IMG/VR virus record: IMGVR_UViG_3300047564_003030 | Coordinates: 1 to 45,953 of that record | Strand: one strand, 5' to 3' | From: a virus | DNA length: 45,953 nt | Shown here: piece after piece, positions 29,553 through 38,146 of the stretch | How positions within the stretch are numbered: the stretch's first letter is position 1 | Layout: each line of letters starts with the position of its first letter | Position numbers and translations under genes: made by a program | The notes under the pieces: generated by a model | Databases searched by the model: none | Told to the model about the DNA's origin: nothing | What the model saw: only the letters and a program-made list of their open reading frames with translations

Positions 29553-31103
29553 TTATCTCGCTTTACGTTTTGCTTCTAACAAATAACCAAGTGGGCCCTT
29601 ACTATCTGGGGGAAGTTCACGTGAGTCTGCGTTACGTTTATGTTCACGAATCACCTGTAAAAATTCATCTAGTAGATGGGCCCCGCTGTCGTTACTTCCG
29701 TTACCAAGGCTAGACACAACATCCGCCGGTATTACAAACTCGCCATTCGCCAGCATGGCCGGCACGTCATCGCTTGTACCATCACCGTCGCCCTTTACGT
29801 ATCTATTTTGTAGGCCACCCTCACTAAAGAACTCTGGGTTGTGTCCCTCAATAGATCCACCATCGGCGTATGTGGCGGGTGCGTTCCAATATTTTTGTAA
29901 ACCAAAGTCAGACTTACCTCGGATTAGATTTGGTCTTAATTTTGCCAGTCCGGTTACAGTGTCTTGGTAGTTAGTGTCTTTGTATGAATCTACTTCACCC
30001 GCCTCAGCATAGTTTTGTATATAACCACCCTTGGCGGCATTAACCGGCGACAGTGGTGAATTAAATTGGTCTATGTTTAGGTCGATGGGCTGGCCACGAA
30101 CAATTCCAGCGGTTAGGTTTGGTATACCAAAATTTGATAAACCCCCCAGGTCTGATGTGGTTGTTGGTGTTGTGTATTGACTCAAACCCGGAACATTTCT
30201 TGCAACCATCGTCCCGCCAACACCGCTTAGCATATTATATACTTGGCGCGCCCTGTTGGCCGCCTTTAGTGCTTCTTGTGCGCTTGGTAGCGATGGGTCG
30301 CCACGATCCCACGACGTTGGACTGCCTGATTCGACATCAGTATTTCTGGCCTGCTCTTGGACATCCTGCACTTCGTATTGTGAATCGCCGGGGTATTGTG
30401 CTAAGCCACCCTCGTCTATTGGTTCATTTAATAAATACTCACCGTCGGGTGTGTCAACGTATGGGGCATCGAGATCAATGTCAGCATTTAAGCTAGGCAA
30501 ACCACCTTGATCTATCACATCATTTAATAAATACTCCCCATCTGGCATGTCCACATACGGTGCATCAAGGTTCATGTCAGCACTTAAAATAGAGTCAGCG
30601 CCTGCACCAGCGGCGCCAGCGGCATTTGCATAACCCTCAGCGCCGGCGGTAATGTCGGCGTCCCAATTTGGGACACCACTATCAGATAGCCCGCCCTTGC
30701 CAATATAAGAACCAGCGGCGGCCAAAGCCGCGCTCTTTAAAATGTCTTCCGGGTCTCTACCTTGTATGGCCCCAGAGGTCGCGCTTGTTGCGGCAGCTAA
30801 TGCGGCGGCCTGCCCAGCGGTTAATGCCGCTCCTGTAACCATGGGAGCCGCATAAGGGACGGCAACAGATGCAACGGTTGTCCAACCACCAGGAATTGTG
30901 TCACCTACAAATTCATCGACGTCTGCTAGTACATCGCCTGCGCCTTGAACCACATCGCTTACCACATCGCCTACGGAACTGACAGCATTCTCTACTATTT
31001 CAACTGGATTCCAAGAACCGCCACCACCATACAATTTTATATGGCGATTGCCGCAGTGCTCAAAGGCACCAAGCGGTAGCATTGTCTCGAGGTTATATCT
31101 CAT
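29553..31103 (-). CDS. Virion-associated protein with tandem repeats and KGG motifs
   Basis: 516 aa. An Ala-rich hydrophobic region (about 70-140) may insert in membrane. Two tandem 32-residue repeats centre on LDAPYVD-PDGEYLLN. Later come KGGYIQNYAEAG, YADGGSIEG, FSEGGLQNRY and then DDVPAMLANGEFVIPADVV, a segment common in phage tail or ejection proteins. ATGA overlap with the 31100 gene. Likely part of the ejected or distal tail machinery. Confidence 0.6.
   Translation of the reverse strand: MRYNLETMLPLGAFEHCGNRHIKLYGGGGSWNPVEIVENAVSSVGDVVSDVVQGAGDVLADVDEFVGDTIPGGWTTVASVAVPYAAPMVTGAALTAGQAAALAAATSATSGAIQGRDPEDILKSAALAAAGSYIGKGGLSDSGVPNWDADITAGAEGYANAAGAAGAGADSILSADMNLDAPYVDMPDGEYLLNDVIDQGGLPSLNADIDLDAPYVDTPDGEYLLNEPIDEGGLAQYPGDSQYEVQDVQEQARNTDVESGSPTSWDRGDPSLPSAQEALKAANRARQVYNMLSGVGGTMVARNVPGLSQYTTPTTTSDLGGLSNFGIPNLTAGIVRGQPIDLNIDQFNSPLSPVNAAKGGYIQNYAEAGEVDSYKDTNYQDTVTGLAKLRPNLIRGKSDFGLQKYWNAPATYADGGSIEGHNPEFFSEGGLQNRYVKGDGDGTSDDVPAMLANGEFVIPADVVSSLGNGSNDSGAHLLDEFLQVIREHKRNADSRELPPDSKGPLGYLLEAKRKAR
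30393..30584 (-). repeat. Two tandem 96-bp in-frame repeats
   Basis: Units 30584-30489 and 30488-30393 encode closely similar 32-residue blocks (core DAPYVD-PDGEYLLN-ID-GGL). Base identity is high but not perfect, so the duplication is recent or under selection. Confidence 0.75.
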
Positions 31104-31462
31104 ACCCGCGCCATCCAGTTAAATTCGGGACGATCAGAGTCTTCAACGGGAACACCTAACCGTTTTAACATCTCTATAATTTCGGCATTATCGGCTTTCC
31201 CGTAAACTGCTTCGATGTCTGACGCTTTAATTTTATCTACGAAATACTTAATGGAACGAGCCAAGGTTAAGGGCGCGTCTTCTGTAAATAAATGCAGCTC
31301 CATAGCGTGGCCCTCGAGTTCTTTTAGGACAAGCACGGAGTCATTTTTTCTGAGCATGACGGCCACATTTGCTTCGAGATGTTTTCTCAAAGAAACAAGA
31401 ATTTGATTCGGATCAATGTTACGCTCTATGGCGTCGGCTGTAATAATCTCTGTTGGTGTCAT
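31100..31462 (-). CDS. Conserved-type phage protein, 120 aa
   Basis: Alpha/beta protein with LHLFTEDAPLTLARSIKYFVDKIKASDI and closing DRPEFNWMARV, a pattern I know from environmental phages next to ejection genes. The fold resembles a small acetyltransferase-like protein, but no acetyl-CoA motif is evident. ATGA overlaps on both sides. Confidence 0.65.
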   Translation of the reverse strand: MTPTEIITADAIERNIDPNQILVSLRKHLEANVAVMLRKNDSVLVLKELEGHAMELHLFTEDAPLTLARSIKYFVDKIKASDIEAVYGKADNAEIIEMLKRLGVPVEDSDRPEFNWMARV

Positions 31463-31608
31463 TTGTTTTTAGCTCGCTGCGCCAAAGCGTCTTGCACAAC
31501 CTTTGCAAATTCGCGGTTTATAGGGTCGGAGTCTTTTGCGTACTTAGCCAGGATAGCGTCGGCGAATGCTTTATCGTTTAGATATTTTAATGTCGGTTGG
31601 CCGTGCAT
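31459..31608 (-). CDS. Small protein, 49 aa, first gene under P7
   Basis: AAAGGAGG lies just before ATG 31608, one of the best ribosome sites in the window. Helical, charged product from MHGQPTLKYLND to QRAKNK. Its TGA overlaps the next ATG. Function unknown. Confidence 0.65.
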   Translation of the reverse strand: MHGQPTLKYLNDKAFADAILAKYAKDSDPINREFAKVVQDALAQRAKNK

Positions 31609-31639
31609 ATCGCCTCCTTTGGTTAAATGCTTCTACTTA

Positions 31640-31651
31640 TACTAATGCAAG
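31640..31651 (-). promoter_or_regulatory. Phage promoter element P7
   Basis: Minus-strand CTTGCATTAGTA, identical to the other copies except the first base, 31 bases before the ATG at 31608. It would transcribe the ejection operon down to 22967. Confidence 0.8.
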
Positions 31652-31660
31652 AATCTTGCA
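31646..31660. promoter_or_regulatory. 15-bp palindrome overlapping P7
   Basis: TGCAAGAATCTTGCA is a perfect 7-bp inverted repeat with a one-base centre. Half of it is the TTGCA of P7. It could be an operator or a chance product of a second TTGCA. No other promoter copy has it. Confidence 0.4.
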
Positions 31661-31674
31661 TTTGTCGCCCTAAA

Positions 31675-31926
31675 TCAAGTAGTTGGGCCGTTTAAAATAA
31701 AGCTAAGGGCCGAGGCCCACTCTTGCCAGGTCTCAAACGCCTCTGGGTCTGGGACCGGGTAGCTCTCAAATGTGGTGAGCTGGCTAATGTTTTTAGCGAC
31801 CAGCTTCCAGTTATTCTCGGTGTCATACATGATCGGCTCTTCGCTAAAGTAGTGCAGGAAGTTACCGTTCCAATCCTCCCAGGACATATACTCTGGGTTG
31901 ATCGGGAAGAATGTTTGGATACTCAC
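31675..31926 (-). CDS. Conserved-type small virion-cluster protein, 83 aa
   Basis: YMSWEDWNGNFLHYFSEEPI and FETWQEWASALSFILNG are features of a small protein I know from podovirus structural clusters, where it follows the nozzle gene. Role unknown. Overlaps the nozzle gene by four bases and is last in the P8 operon. Confidence 0.65.
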   Translation of the reverse strand: MSIQTFFPINPEYMSWEDWNGNFLHYFSEEPIMYDTENNWKLVAKNISQLTTFESYPVPDPEAFETWQEWASALSFILNGPTT

Positions 31927-34058
31927 GGACGCTCGTCGCCGTACTCTGCCGTAATCAGCAGGCGGCCCATCTCAAAGTTACCGTCAAGTACGTTGGACTC
32001 AAACTTAAGGCGTACTTCACGGTGCTCCACGCGCAAATCAATTTTGCCGGTGTCTGGGTCAAAGTAAAACGGTCCAGAGGTTTCCGTATCTCCGCGGGCA
32101 AACTTACGGCCAAGGATAGTCATCGCCATTGTGCCGGACTGTACAAAGTCTGGCTCAATACGTCGTAAGTGCATGCGTCGGTTTACGCCGGTGGCACTAT
32201 CTTGGGACGGTATACCACCAACCCAGCTAATGTCACAGGTTGTGATGCTAGATGTAATCGCAAACTCTTGGTTAAACGTGACAGCGTTTGTGCCAAACTC
32301 ATGCTGCCAGAGTGGATATCCACCCTCAATGTAATAGATATAATCGCCAGCTACTTGAACAGGATCAAAGTTTTCTTCTACGGTGATTAAAGTCACACCC
32401 TCTGGGTTTGTGGCGGTAATTGCCGAGGTAAACATAAAGACACTTGTCGTAATTTTATATACCGTGGGAGTGCCTGTGTTTGTTAATGATATATAGTCGC
32501 CGGCACCAAAGGTAGCCGTCACGTCGCCATTAATATACACCTGGTTATTGTTTGGTGGTGACTCACTGGGTGGCTCATCAATTACCTCAAACGGCACGCT
32601 AAATGTGTTAATGTCTTCCCAGCCGGCCCAGATTGGTGTTGGGAACACCTCGGTGGTATAACCACACGACCTACGCGACCCTGGCGCGCTACCAGCGTCG
32701 TACCAGATCTTATCCTTGACGTTAAAAATAATTGCGTCGGTACACTCGGTAGCGTCGCCACGTGGATAAAAGAACCAGATCTCATTATACCGAGGTACTT
32801 TAGTGGCCCATACCTTTTGGCGCTGTACGAAGTTGAGGTTGTCAAATAGCCAGTTTACGTTCTTATCATTTGGCAGTACAGAGACCGCACCGTTGTATTG
32901 GTAGAAACGGTCGACACCCATCCAGTAAAATATACCATCCATCTCAACAAAGCACGAGGATGATATGGTAGAGATCTGGCTAGAAATAATATCATAGCGC
33001 CAGTACAGCGGGGTAGTTCCAGTAAACGAGACACGGATCAAACTATCGGTTGCCCAGAACAATCCAGATGGTGAGTTAGTACCACCACGCACCGGTATGC
33101 CCTTAACGATCTTAGACGAGGCCATGTTGACCTGGTTAGATGTTGGGCCATTCCAGTCGGTGATCGTTTGCTGATTGTATGTGGTTAAGTCTGCGTTTGT
33201 GTCAACGTTGTTGTTAGCAATAAAACCATCCGACCCATACACAAACGTGTAGGGATACAACACGCAAACACCACCATCTACTACGATTGGACGATAGGTT
33301 GGGTTTTGACCACCCGTATCAGCCAGTCCATAAAAATTCCACTCGTTCAATGAGTCTGGTAACAGTCCACCAGTTAATACCTGAGTCTGTATGGCGTTGT
33401 CAATGTTTACCAAGTTACGGCCGGGGTGTGCTAATACCTGTAGTGACCCACCAGCTGGCGAGTACTGTAAGTCAAACTGCCACAACAAAGTTGGATCTGG
33501 CGTAAACGTTACGTCATACAATGACACTGTTGTTGGTGTTCCTGCAATACTAGCGGCCGTTACAGTAACCGTTGTATTTGGTGCTAAATACGTTGCACTT
33601 ACCACTGTAGTTGAAGTAGTAATGTCGTCGTCAAATATAACCGTCATTGCGGCGGGAAACGCTGCTGTTACGTCGCCAGCAATTACAAAGGTGCTAGTTG
33701 TATTTGATACCAACGTAAACGGTGAGTAGCCGGGTAAAATATTTACAGTAAGCGGACCACTGCCAACGCCAAACGTAGTGCCTGTTGTAAATGCTTCTAA
33801 ACCATACTGATTGCCAACAAAAATATAGTTAACTCCGTTAAAGGAGTTAGATATCATGCCGCGTGGGATGCCGTTAAATGTTGCAAACAGCTCACGGTAG
33901 CCGCCCATTTTTCTGGGCGTGCCACGTTGAAAACGGCACCATTCTCCGTCACTAAACTCCCGTGACTCAAATATTGTGCCGTCTCGTTTTATGCCCGGCT
34001 GTACGCCAAGCGTGTAGACCAGATTATACTGATCTGGTAGCTTGTTTTCTCCAGCCAT
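31923..34058 (-). CDS. Tail nozzle/hub-like protein
   Basis: 711 aa, beta-rich, with few charges. The N-terminus (GIKRDGTIFESREFSDGEWCRFQRG, quoted only in part: SREFSDGEWCRFQRG, PRKMGGYRELF, GIPRGMISN) is the kind found in podovirus nozzle or DNA-stabilisation proteins, and the rest looks like a beta-propeller with a fibre-like insert (about 100-200). It follows two adaptor-like genes in the order expected of a short-tail connector. Homology beyond this is not certain. Confidence 0.5.
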   Translation of the reverse strand: MAGENKLPDQYNLVYTLGVQPGIKRDGTIFESREFSDGEWCRFQRGTPRKMGGYRELFATFNGIPRGMISNSFNGVNYIFVGNQYGLEAFTTGTTFGVGSGPLTVNILPGYSPFTLVSNTTSTFVIAGDVTAAFPAAMTVIFDDDITTSTTVVSATYLAPNTTVTVTAASIAGTPTTVSLYDVTFTPDPTLLWQFDLQYSPAGGSLQVLAHPGRNLVNIDNAIQTQVLTGGLLPDSLNEWNFYGLADTGGQNPTYRPIVVDGGVCVLYPYTFVYGSDGFIANNNVDTNADLTTYNQQTITDWNGPTSNQVNMASSKIVKGIPVRGGTNSPSGLFWATDSLIRVSFTGTTPLYWRYDIISSQISTISSSCFVEMDGIFYWMGVDRFYQYNGAVSVLPNDKNVNWLFDNLNFVQRQKVWATKVPRYNEIWFFYPRGDATECTDAIIFNVKDKIWYDAGSAPGSRRSCGYTTEVFPTPIWAGWEDINTFSVPFEVIDEPPSESPPNNNQVYINGDVTATFGAGDYISLTNTGTPTVYKITTSVFMFTSAITATNPEGVTLITVEENFDPVQVAGDYIYYIEGGYPLWQHEFGTNAVTFNQEFAITSSITTCDISWVGGIPSQDSATGVNRRMHLRRIEPDFVQSGTMAMTILGRKFARGDTETSGPFYFDPDTGKIDLRVEHREVRLKFESNVLDGNFEMGRLLITAEYGDERP

Positions 34059-35320
34059 TAGAACGTCCCGCCACCAATTAATCCTGCGTTAAATGTTGCT
34101 GGTGTGGATACCTGTGGGTCTAATGTGTTAGTGTTATCAATATCTAACATTAATACGGAGTTGGCAGAAAACCCTAAATTATTGGTACCAACCAAATACA
34201 TACCAGTGTTTGTATCACTTGTAAAAGAAAAAGATGGTGCCGCGGCAGAGCCGTTGTCTGCGTAGTAAACGCCAACAGTTGTCTGGCTAATAACATATAG
34301 CTGGTTACCATCACTAAGCGCCAAAATAACACCACCATTACTTAATGCAATAGGTGTCTGTAAGCTACCAGAGATTTGGAACGTTACATTGTATCCCGCC
34401 TGTCCCGTATTGTTTACCAACACATACAACTGAGTTGTCGCTGGTAGGGTGACATCCAAGTCAACCGCACGGGTGCCGGCTAATGCAACATAAGTCTGGA
34501 TAATTGGTGCGTATGATACTAAACTAAATGTGTTACCAACAATTGAGTCCACATCGTATGTGGCGGATGTGAATGTTACATTTGATGGTACAGATAAACC
34601 AACGGTAAAGAAGTTACCAGAGGATTCTTGGAAGACAATAAAGCCAGACTCTGCGGGGTTAACGGTGATAGTGGCTAAACTGTCAATTGTTGACGTACCC
34701 TGTGGCGTGATTGTAATCGCACCAGTTCCGTTATTTCTAAACGCAATATACCAACCAGTAGTTAAACTAGCCGCCGTTGGTAGTGTAAATGTGCCATTAC
34801 CACCCGTCCAGACAAATGTAGCGGCACGGCTTGCATCTGTAATTGATGGTGTTGACGATACCTCTACCACGTTTTGTGTGGTGTTTAATTTGCCAGATAG
34901 GGCAACTAAACCGTTTCCAGCTAACGAAGCGGCATCGGCGGATGATGTGCCAGCGCCAAAGGTTACATTTTGCCAGACACCAGCAGAAGTAGAGTTATCC
35001 GATAGATAAAAATATTTAGATACGCCAGCGGGGATCGACACAGATCCTGTACCAGCAAAGTCTTGTACAGTAAATGCTACGCCACCAAAGTTACGGATTA
35101 AAATATCGGCGCCAGTGGTTCCCTGGTTTGCCTCGGGTAACGAGATAACTAAACTAGAAGTAGACGGCGTGCAGTCGATAATACGAGCCGCTGGGACTTG
35201 TTGTGGGTTAACAACCGCTGGCCAGTAGAGCTGTACGTTTGCGCTAAAGTTAAGCTCGTAGTACGATACGTCGGTTGGCTGTACGACTGTGCCGGTAAAC
35301 GGTGATGTGTAGATTGGCAT
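34058..35320 (-). CDS. Tail fibre / virion decoration-like protein
   Basis: 420 aa of Thr/Ser/Gly/Asn-rich beta sequence. FSFTSDTNTGMYLVGTNNLG and MLDIDNTN near the C-terminus are a segment common in phage fibre and baseplate proteins. Located between adaptor and nozzle genes; overlaps the nozzle gene start by one base. Probably on the virion surface. Confidence 0.6.
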   Translation of the reverse strand: MPIYTSPFTGTVVQPTDVSYYELNFSANVQLYWPAVVNPQQVPAARIIDCTPSTSSLVISLPEANQGTTGADILIRNFGGVAFTVQDFAGTGSVSIPAGVSKYFYLSDNSTSAGVWQNVTFGAGTSSADAASLAGNGLVALSGKLNTTQNVVEVSSTPSITDASRAATFVWTGGNGTFTLPTAASLTTGWYIAFRNNGTGAITITPQGTSTIDSLATITVNPAESGFIVFQESSGNFFTVGLSVPSNVTFTSATYDVDSIVGNTFSLVSYAPIIQTYVALAGTRAVDLDVTLPATTQLYVLVNNTGQAGYNVTFQISGSLQTPIALSNGGVILALSDGNQLYVISQTTVGVYYADNGSAAAPSFSFTSDTNTGMYLVGTNNLGFSANSVLMLDIDNTNTLDPQVSTPATFNAGLIGGGTF

Positions 35321-35323
35321 ATA

Positions 35324-35944
35324 TTATGGTTCCTGGACCGTAGTATTTCGATCAATACGACGCGAGTTGTCTTCCTTCTTCAACGCGGCTAATGACTCGG
35401 TGTAGTATGCTTTCCAGACCGGCAGCTTATCCAACGCCTTTAGATAGCCCTGGGCTTGGAGTAGGGTGCCAAACAACATCGCCTGCGGGCACTCGCGCGT
35501 GAACAAGTTGGTCTGGTTAGATGTATCTAATGGCTGGATTAGGCTGTAGTAAATAATTTCTACTGGGTAGTCATCGTCTGGCTTTGGCGCAAAGTTCCAA
35601 TTGTTGTAGTCATACTCGCCGTAGTACTTTGGCTGTCCGTTGCTAGACTCTGATTGGTACTGGGCAATATAATCCTGTGAGCGCAACAATACCGGCGCGC
35701 CGTTAACCTTCATTGAAACGGTTTTGCGCCAGCGTGCTGGTTTAGCTAGCACGTCTTGGTTGGTTGCCAGTGTGGTCTCTACCACAGTTAACTGCAAGAG
35801 CGACTTTAACTCTGCCGCAATCGCTGCCTCGGCCAATCCAATTAGGCTGGGGATCTGTGCAACAAACCCGGCGTCGTCACGTTCCATGTAACGCTGGACG
35901 TCATCCACCAGGTTGTTGTAGGTCATTACGTATGCGCCGCTCAT
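35324..35944 (-). CDS. Head-tail adaptor-like protein
   Basis: 206 aa. MTYNNLVDDVQRYMERDD, then SLIGLAEAAIAAEL, a beta middle, and ECPQAMLFGTLLQAQGYLK match the phage adaptor family found next to connector genes of environmental podoviruses. ATGA overlap with the upstream gene. Role in joining portal and tail is by analogy. Confidence 0.6.
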   Translation of the reverse strand: MSGAYVMTYNNLVDDVQRYMERDDAGFVAQIPSLIGLAEAAIAAELKSLLQLTVVETTLATNQDVLAKPARWRKTVSMKVNGAPVLLRSQDYIAQYQSESSNGQPKYYGEYDYNNWNFAPKPDDDYPVEIIYYSLIQPLDTSNQTNLFTRECPQAMLFGTLLQAQGYLKALDKLPVWKAYYTESLAALKKEDNSRRIDRNTTVQEP

Positions 35945-37020
35945 CGTGTATAGTAGCTGTAGTTAGGTTGGAAGTAAATTGGCGACTTGTCGCGCTCTTC
36001 TTGTGCCGCGTCGTACTCTAGTTGGGTGGCCATCTTTTCTAGGTACTGCACGCGACCTAAATCAATTTGTGGTAACTGCAGCGCCAGCTTGTGTGACAGG
36101 CTGGCCTGGATCGAACCAATCCAACGGTTTGGTAGGTATAATTCATTTGTTAACGATCCAACGTCTGGCATCTGTGTCTCGACAATTAACTGAAACACCT
36201 GGTAGTTATTGTTTGGCACCGGCCACAGGTACATGCGCGGCTCGATCAAACGGTCGAACCAGTACTGCAGCGTGCGCTGGCTGGGGAATTGTTTATTGGG
36301 TAGGCTCCAGTAGTCATTACGGTTTAGTCTGGCCATCGGAATAACTTGCTGGCTCTGCGCAAACTGGATGGCACGCAACGAGAAGGTTGCGGTTGTAACC
36401 CTGTTCTTTAATCTAAAGAAGTAGAACTGCTGGGTGGCGTTGATGCTAAAGTAGGCCCACTCACGGTCGGCCAGTGTGGTGGACGGGAATGATTCCCACA
36501 CCGTCCAGTTTGTTCCGTCGTTGCTGACCTCAAAGTCTAACTGATAAGTTGCTGTTGTGCCGGGGCAGTACGCATTAAAGCCAACGTAAAACAGACGTGT
36601 CTGGTTGCTGTACGCCGCGCCAAAGAAGTTATTAGCCAATGAGCTGGTTGCAAAAAGATCTAATGTATCGTTTGCGTCTTGGTCAAACAGGTTAACCACG
36701 TTTGGGTTTGATGTTGGCAGTAAACCACTATACGATGGGTTGGTAATATAAACCCAGTTTGCCTCGCGCACGTCAATCGTGCTCTCTGGCAACGAAACCC
36801 ACTGCGCGTTTGTTGGAGCGCCGATGACTTTGTTTTCTAAGAGCCACAGGTTAACGCCACGGTTAGATAGGTTCTGTAAAATATAATACAGCGCCTGCTT
36901 ACCAGTGTCGATATACTCGGGCGTGATCTCTTCTGCCGTCTTACCAGCATCACGATACGCGTACGAGATCAACTGATCTACGTTGATCTTGGTCTGGTTA
37001 ATTGTACCAGAGTATGACAT
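35941..37020 (-). CDS. Tail accessory / connector protein
   Basis: 359 aa. A helical N-terminus (VDQLISYAYRDAGKTAEEI, QALYYILQNLSNRG) is followed by beta-sandwich-like sequence and a helical C-terminus (HKLALQLPQIDLGRVQYLE). This layout resembles P22 gp4-like accessory or tubular connector proteins. Aromatic-rich as in virion proteins. Confidence 0.6.
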   Translation of the reverse strand: MSYSGTINQTKINVDQLISYAYRDAGKTAEEITPEYIDTGKQALYYILQNLSNRGVNLWLLENKVIGAPTNAQWVSLPESTIDVREANWVYITNPSYSGLLPTSNPNVVNLFDQDANDTLDLFATSSLANNFFGAAYSNQTRLFYVGFNAYCPGTTATYQLDFEVSNDGTNWTVWESFPSTTLADREWAYFSINATQQFYFFRLKNRVTTATFSLRAIQFAQSQQVIPMARLNRNDYWSLPNKQFPSQRTLQYWFDRLIEPRMYLWPVPNNNYQVFQLIVETQMPDVGSLTNELYLPNRWIGSIQASLSHKLALQLPQIDLGRVQYLEKMATQLEYDAAQEERDKSPIYFQPNYSYYTR

Positions 37021-37023
37021 AAA

Positions 37024-37191
37024 TTAACGTCCCCTGCCGGATGCGCGTTTAGTTATTTGTTGTGGTAGGTTTGGCTTTGCCTTGCCGGCCTTGATAAACT
37101 CTTTGCCAACCTTCTTGGGGATACCAAGGGTTGACTTACCAGCCGCGGCTGCGTACATTGCCTTCTGTTGCTGCTTAGACTCTATTGGCAT
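37024..37191 (-). CDS. Small basic conserved phage protein, 55 aa
   Basis: [29 protein letters not shown] and a Lys/Arg-rich tail follow the pattern of small basic proteins found beside phage structural genes. Its function is unknown to me. Stop lies three bases before the connector gene start. Confidence 0.65.
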   Translation of the reverse strand: MPIESKQQQKAMYAAAAGKSTLGIPKKVGKEFIKAGKAKPNLPQQITKRASGRGR

Positions 37192-37192
37192 A

Positions 37193-38083
37193 TTAGCAGG
37201 CCTTTCCGCCGCGTTTTTTACCAGTCATTTTACGGTACTTTGCCTCGTAGCTGGATGGGTCTTTTTCAGCAATTCTTTTTTCTTGCTCGGCGGCTGCCTT
37301 GTTTTGCTCTGGTGTACCCATTACGTTTTCGTATAGTTTTTTACCGACGGCTTTAATATTGTCTACAATACCGCCGTCAGCATACTTTTTTACTTTACCG
37401 CCTTTTTTCATTTCTGAATATTTTTTTATTGTTTTTTTACTAACAGGCACATTTAAAGGATCTATTTTATTTACTTCTTCTTTTATCATTTCTTTTTGCT
37501 GGCTGGTGGTCGGTTTTCCTAACGTGCTTTCTCTTGCCACGTCATTTGATACCGATTTGCCAGCGTTATACTTTTTTACTTCACCACCTTTTTTAGCGTA
37601 GCCCATCTTGTTACGGACGTTGGTTGGGAGTTTGGCCAGGCCAGGGTTCTCTTCTGCGTCGACAGATTTTAACGAGCCACCCTCAGCACACTTTTTTACA
37701 TTGCCGCCCTTTTTGAAGGGGGTTGGTTCTGCCATCATAGCGGCGCTTGGGGCTGCTGCCTTTTTGGTTTTGGTGAGCTTAATCTTCTGGATGTCTTTAA
37801 TATCTGCGGCATCCTTCTTCATCTTGATAGAACCGCCGTCCTTATAGCGACCAACGCATCCGCCCTCTTTCTTCATGCGGCCGCCTTTTTTGAGCTTGGA
37901 CAGGTTAGTCTTCTCGCCCTCGTGTGATTGCTTGTCGTGCATGGCAAACGCCTTCTTGACGACCTTCTTGTCTTGTGCAATGTCTTCGCTCATCTCTGAC
38001 TTTTCAGAGTGGCGTGACTTATACTTAACAGCGCCGCCTTCTTTGAAGCACTGCATCTTGGGTGATGTTTTAAAGCCGTCCAT
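37193..38083 (-). CDS. Lys/Gly-rich KKGG-repeat protein
   Basis: 296 aa, about one quarter Lys, with at least six KKGG or EGG/DGG blocks ([61 protein letters not shown]). Very basic and probably unfolded between blocks. Could coat packaged DNA or decorate the capsid. First gene under promoter P8, with GAAGGAA before ATG. Similar GG blocks recur in the ejection-cluster proteins. Confidence 0.6.
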   Translation of the reverse strand: MDGFKTSPKMQCFKEGGAVKYKSRHSEKSEMSEDIAQDKKVVKKAFAMHDKQSHEGEKTNLSKLKKGGRMKKEGGCVGRYKDGGSIKMKKDAADIKDIQKIKLTKTKKAAAPSAAMMAEPTPFKKGGNVKKCAEGGSLKSVDAEENPGLAKLPTNVRNKMGYAKKGGEVKKYNAGKSVSNDVARESTLGKPTTSQQKEMIKEEVNKIDPLNVPVSKKTIKKYSEMKKGGKVKKYADGGIVDNIKAVGKKLYENVMGTPEQNKAAAEQEKRIAEKDPSSYEAKYRKMTGKKRGGKAC

Positions 38084-38114
38084 GTTAGTTCCTTCAGGTT
38101 AATGGTTCTATATC

Positions 38115-38126
38115 TACTAATGCAAA
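38115..38126 (-). promoter_or_regulatory. Phage promoter element P8
   Basis: Exact TTTGCATTAGTA on the minus strand, 31 bases before ATG 38083. It begins at the tail of the endolysin terminator, the same terminator-promoter fusion seen at 20974-21008. Drives the connector and fibre operon to 31675. Confidence 0.8.
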
Positions 38127-38146
38127 ATAAGGGGCCTTTACGCCCC
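38124..38146 (-). terminator. Terminator of the endolysin gene, fused to P8
   Basis: On the minus strand GGGGC-GTAAAG-GCCCC forms a 5-bp G/C stem (38146-38131) followed by TTATTTT. The endolysin stop codon lies within the loop, and the T-run runs into P8. Confidence 0.65.
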
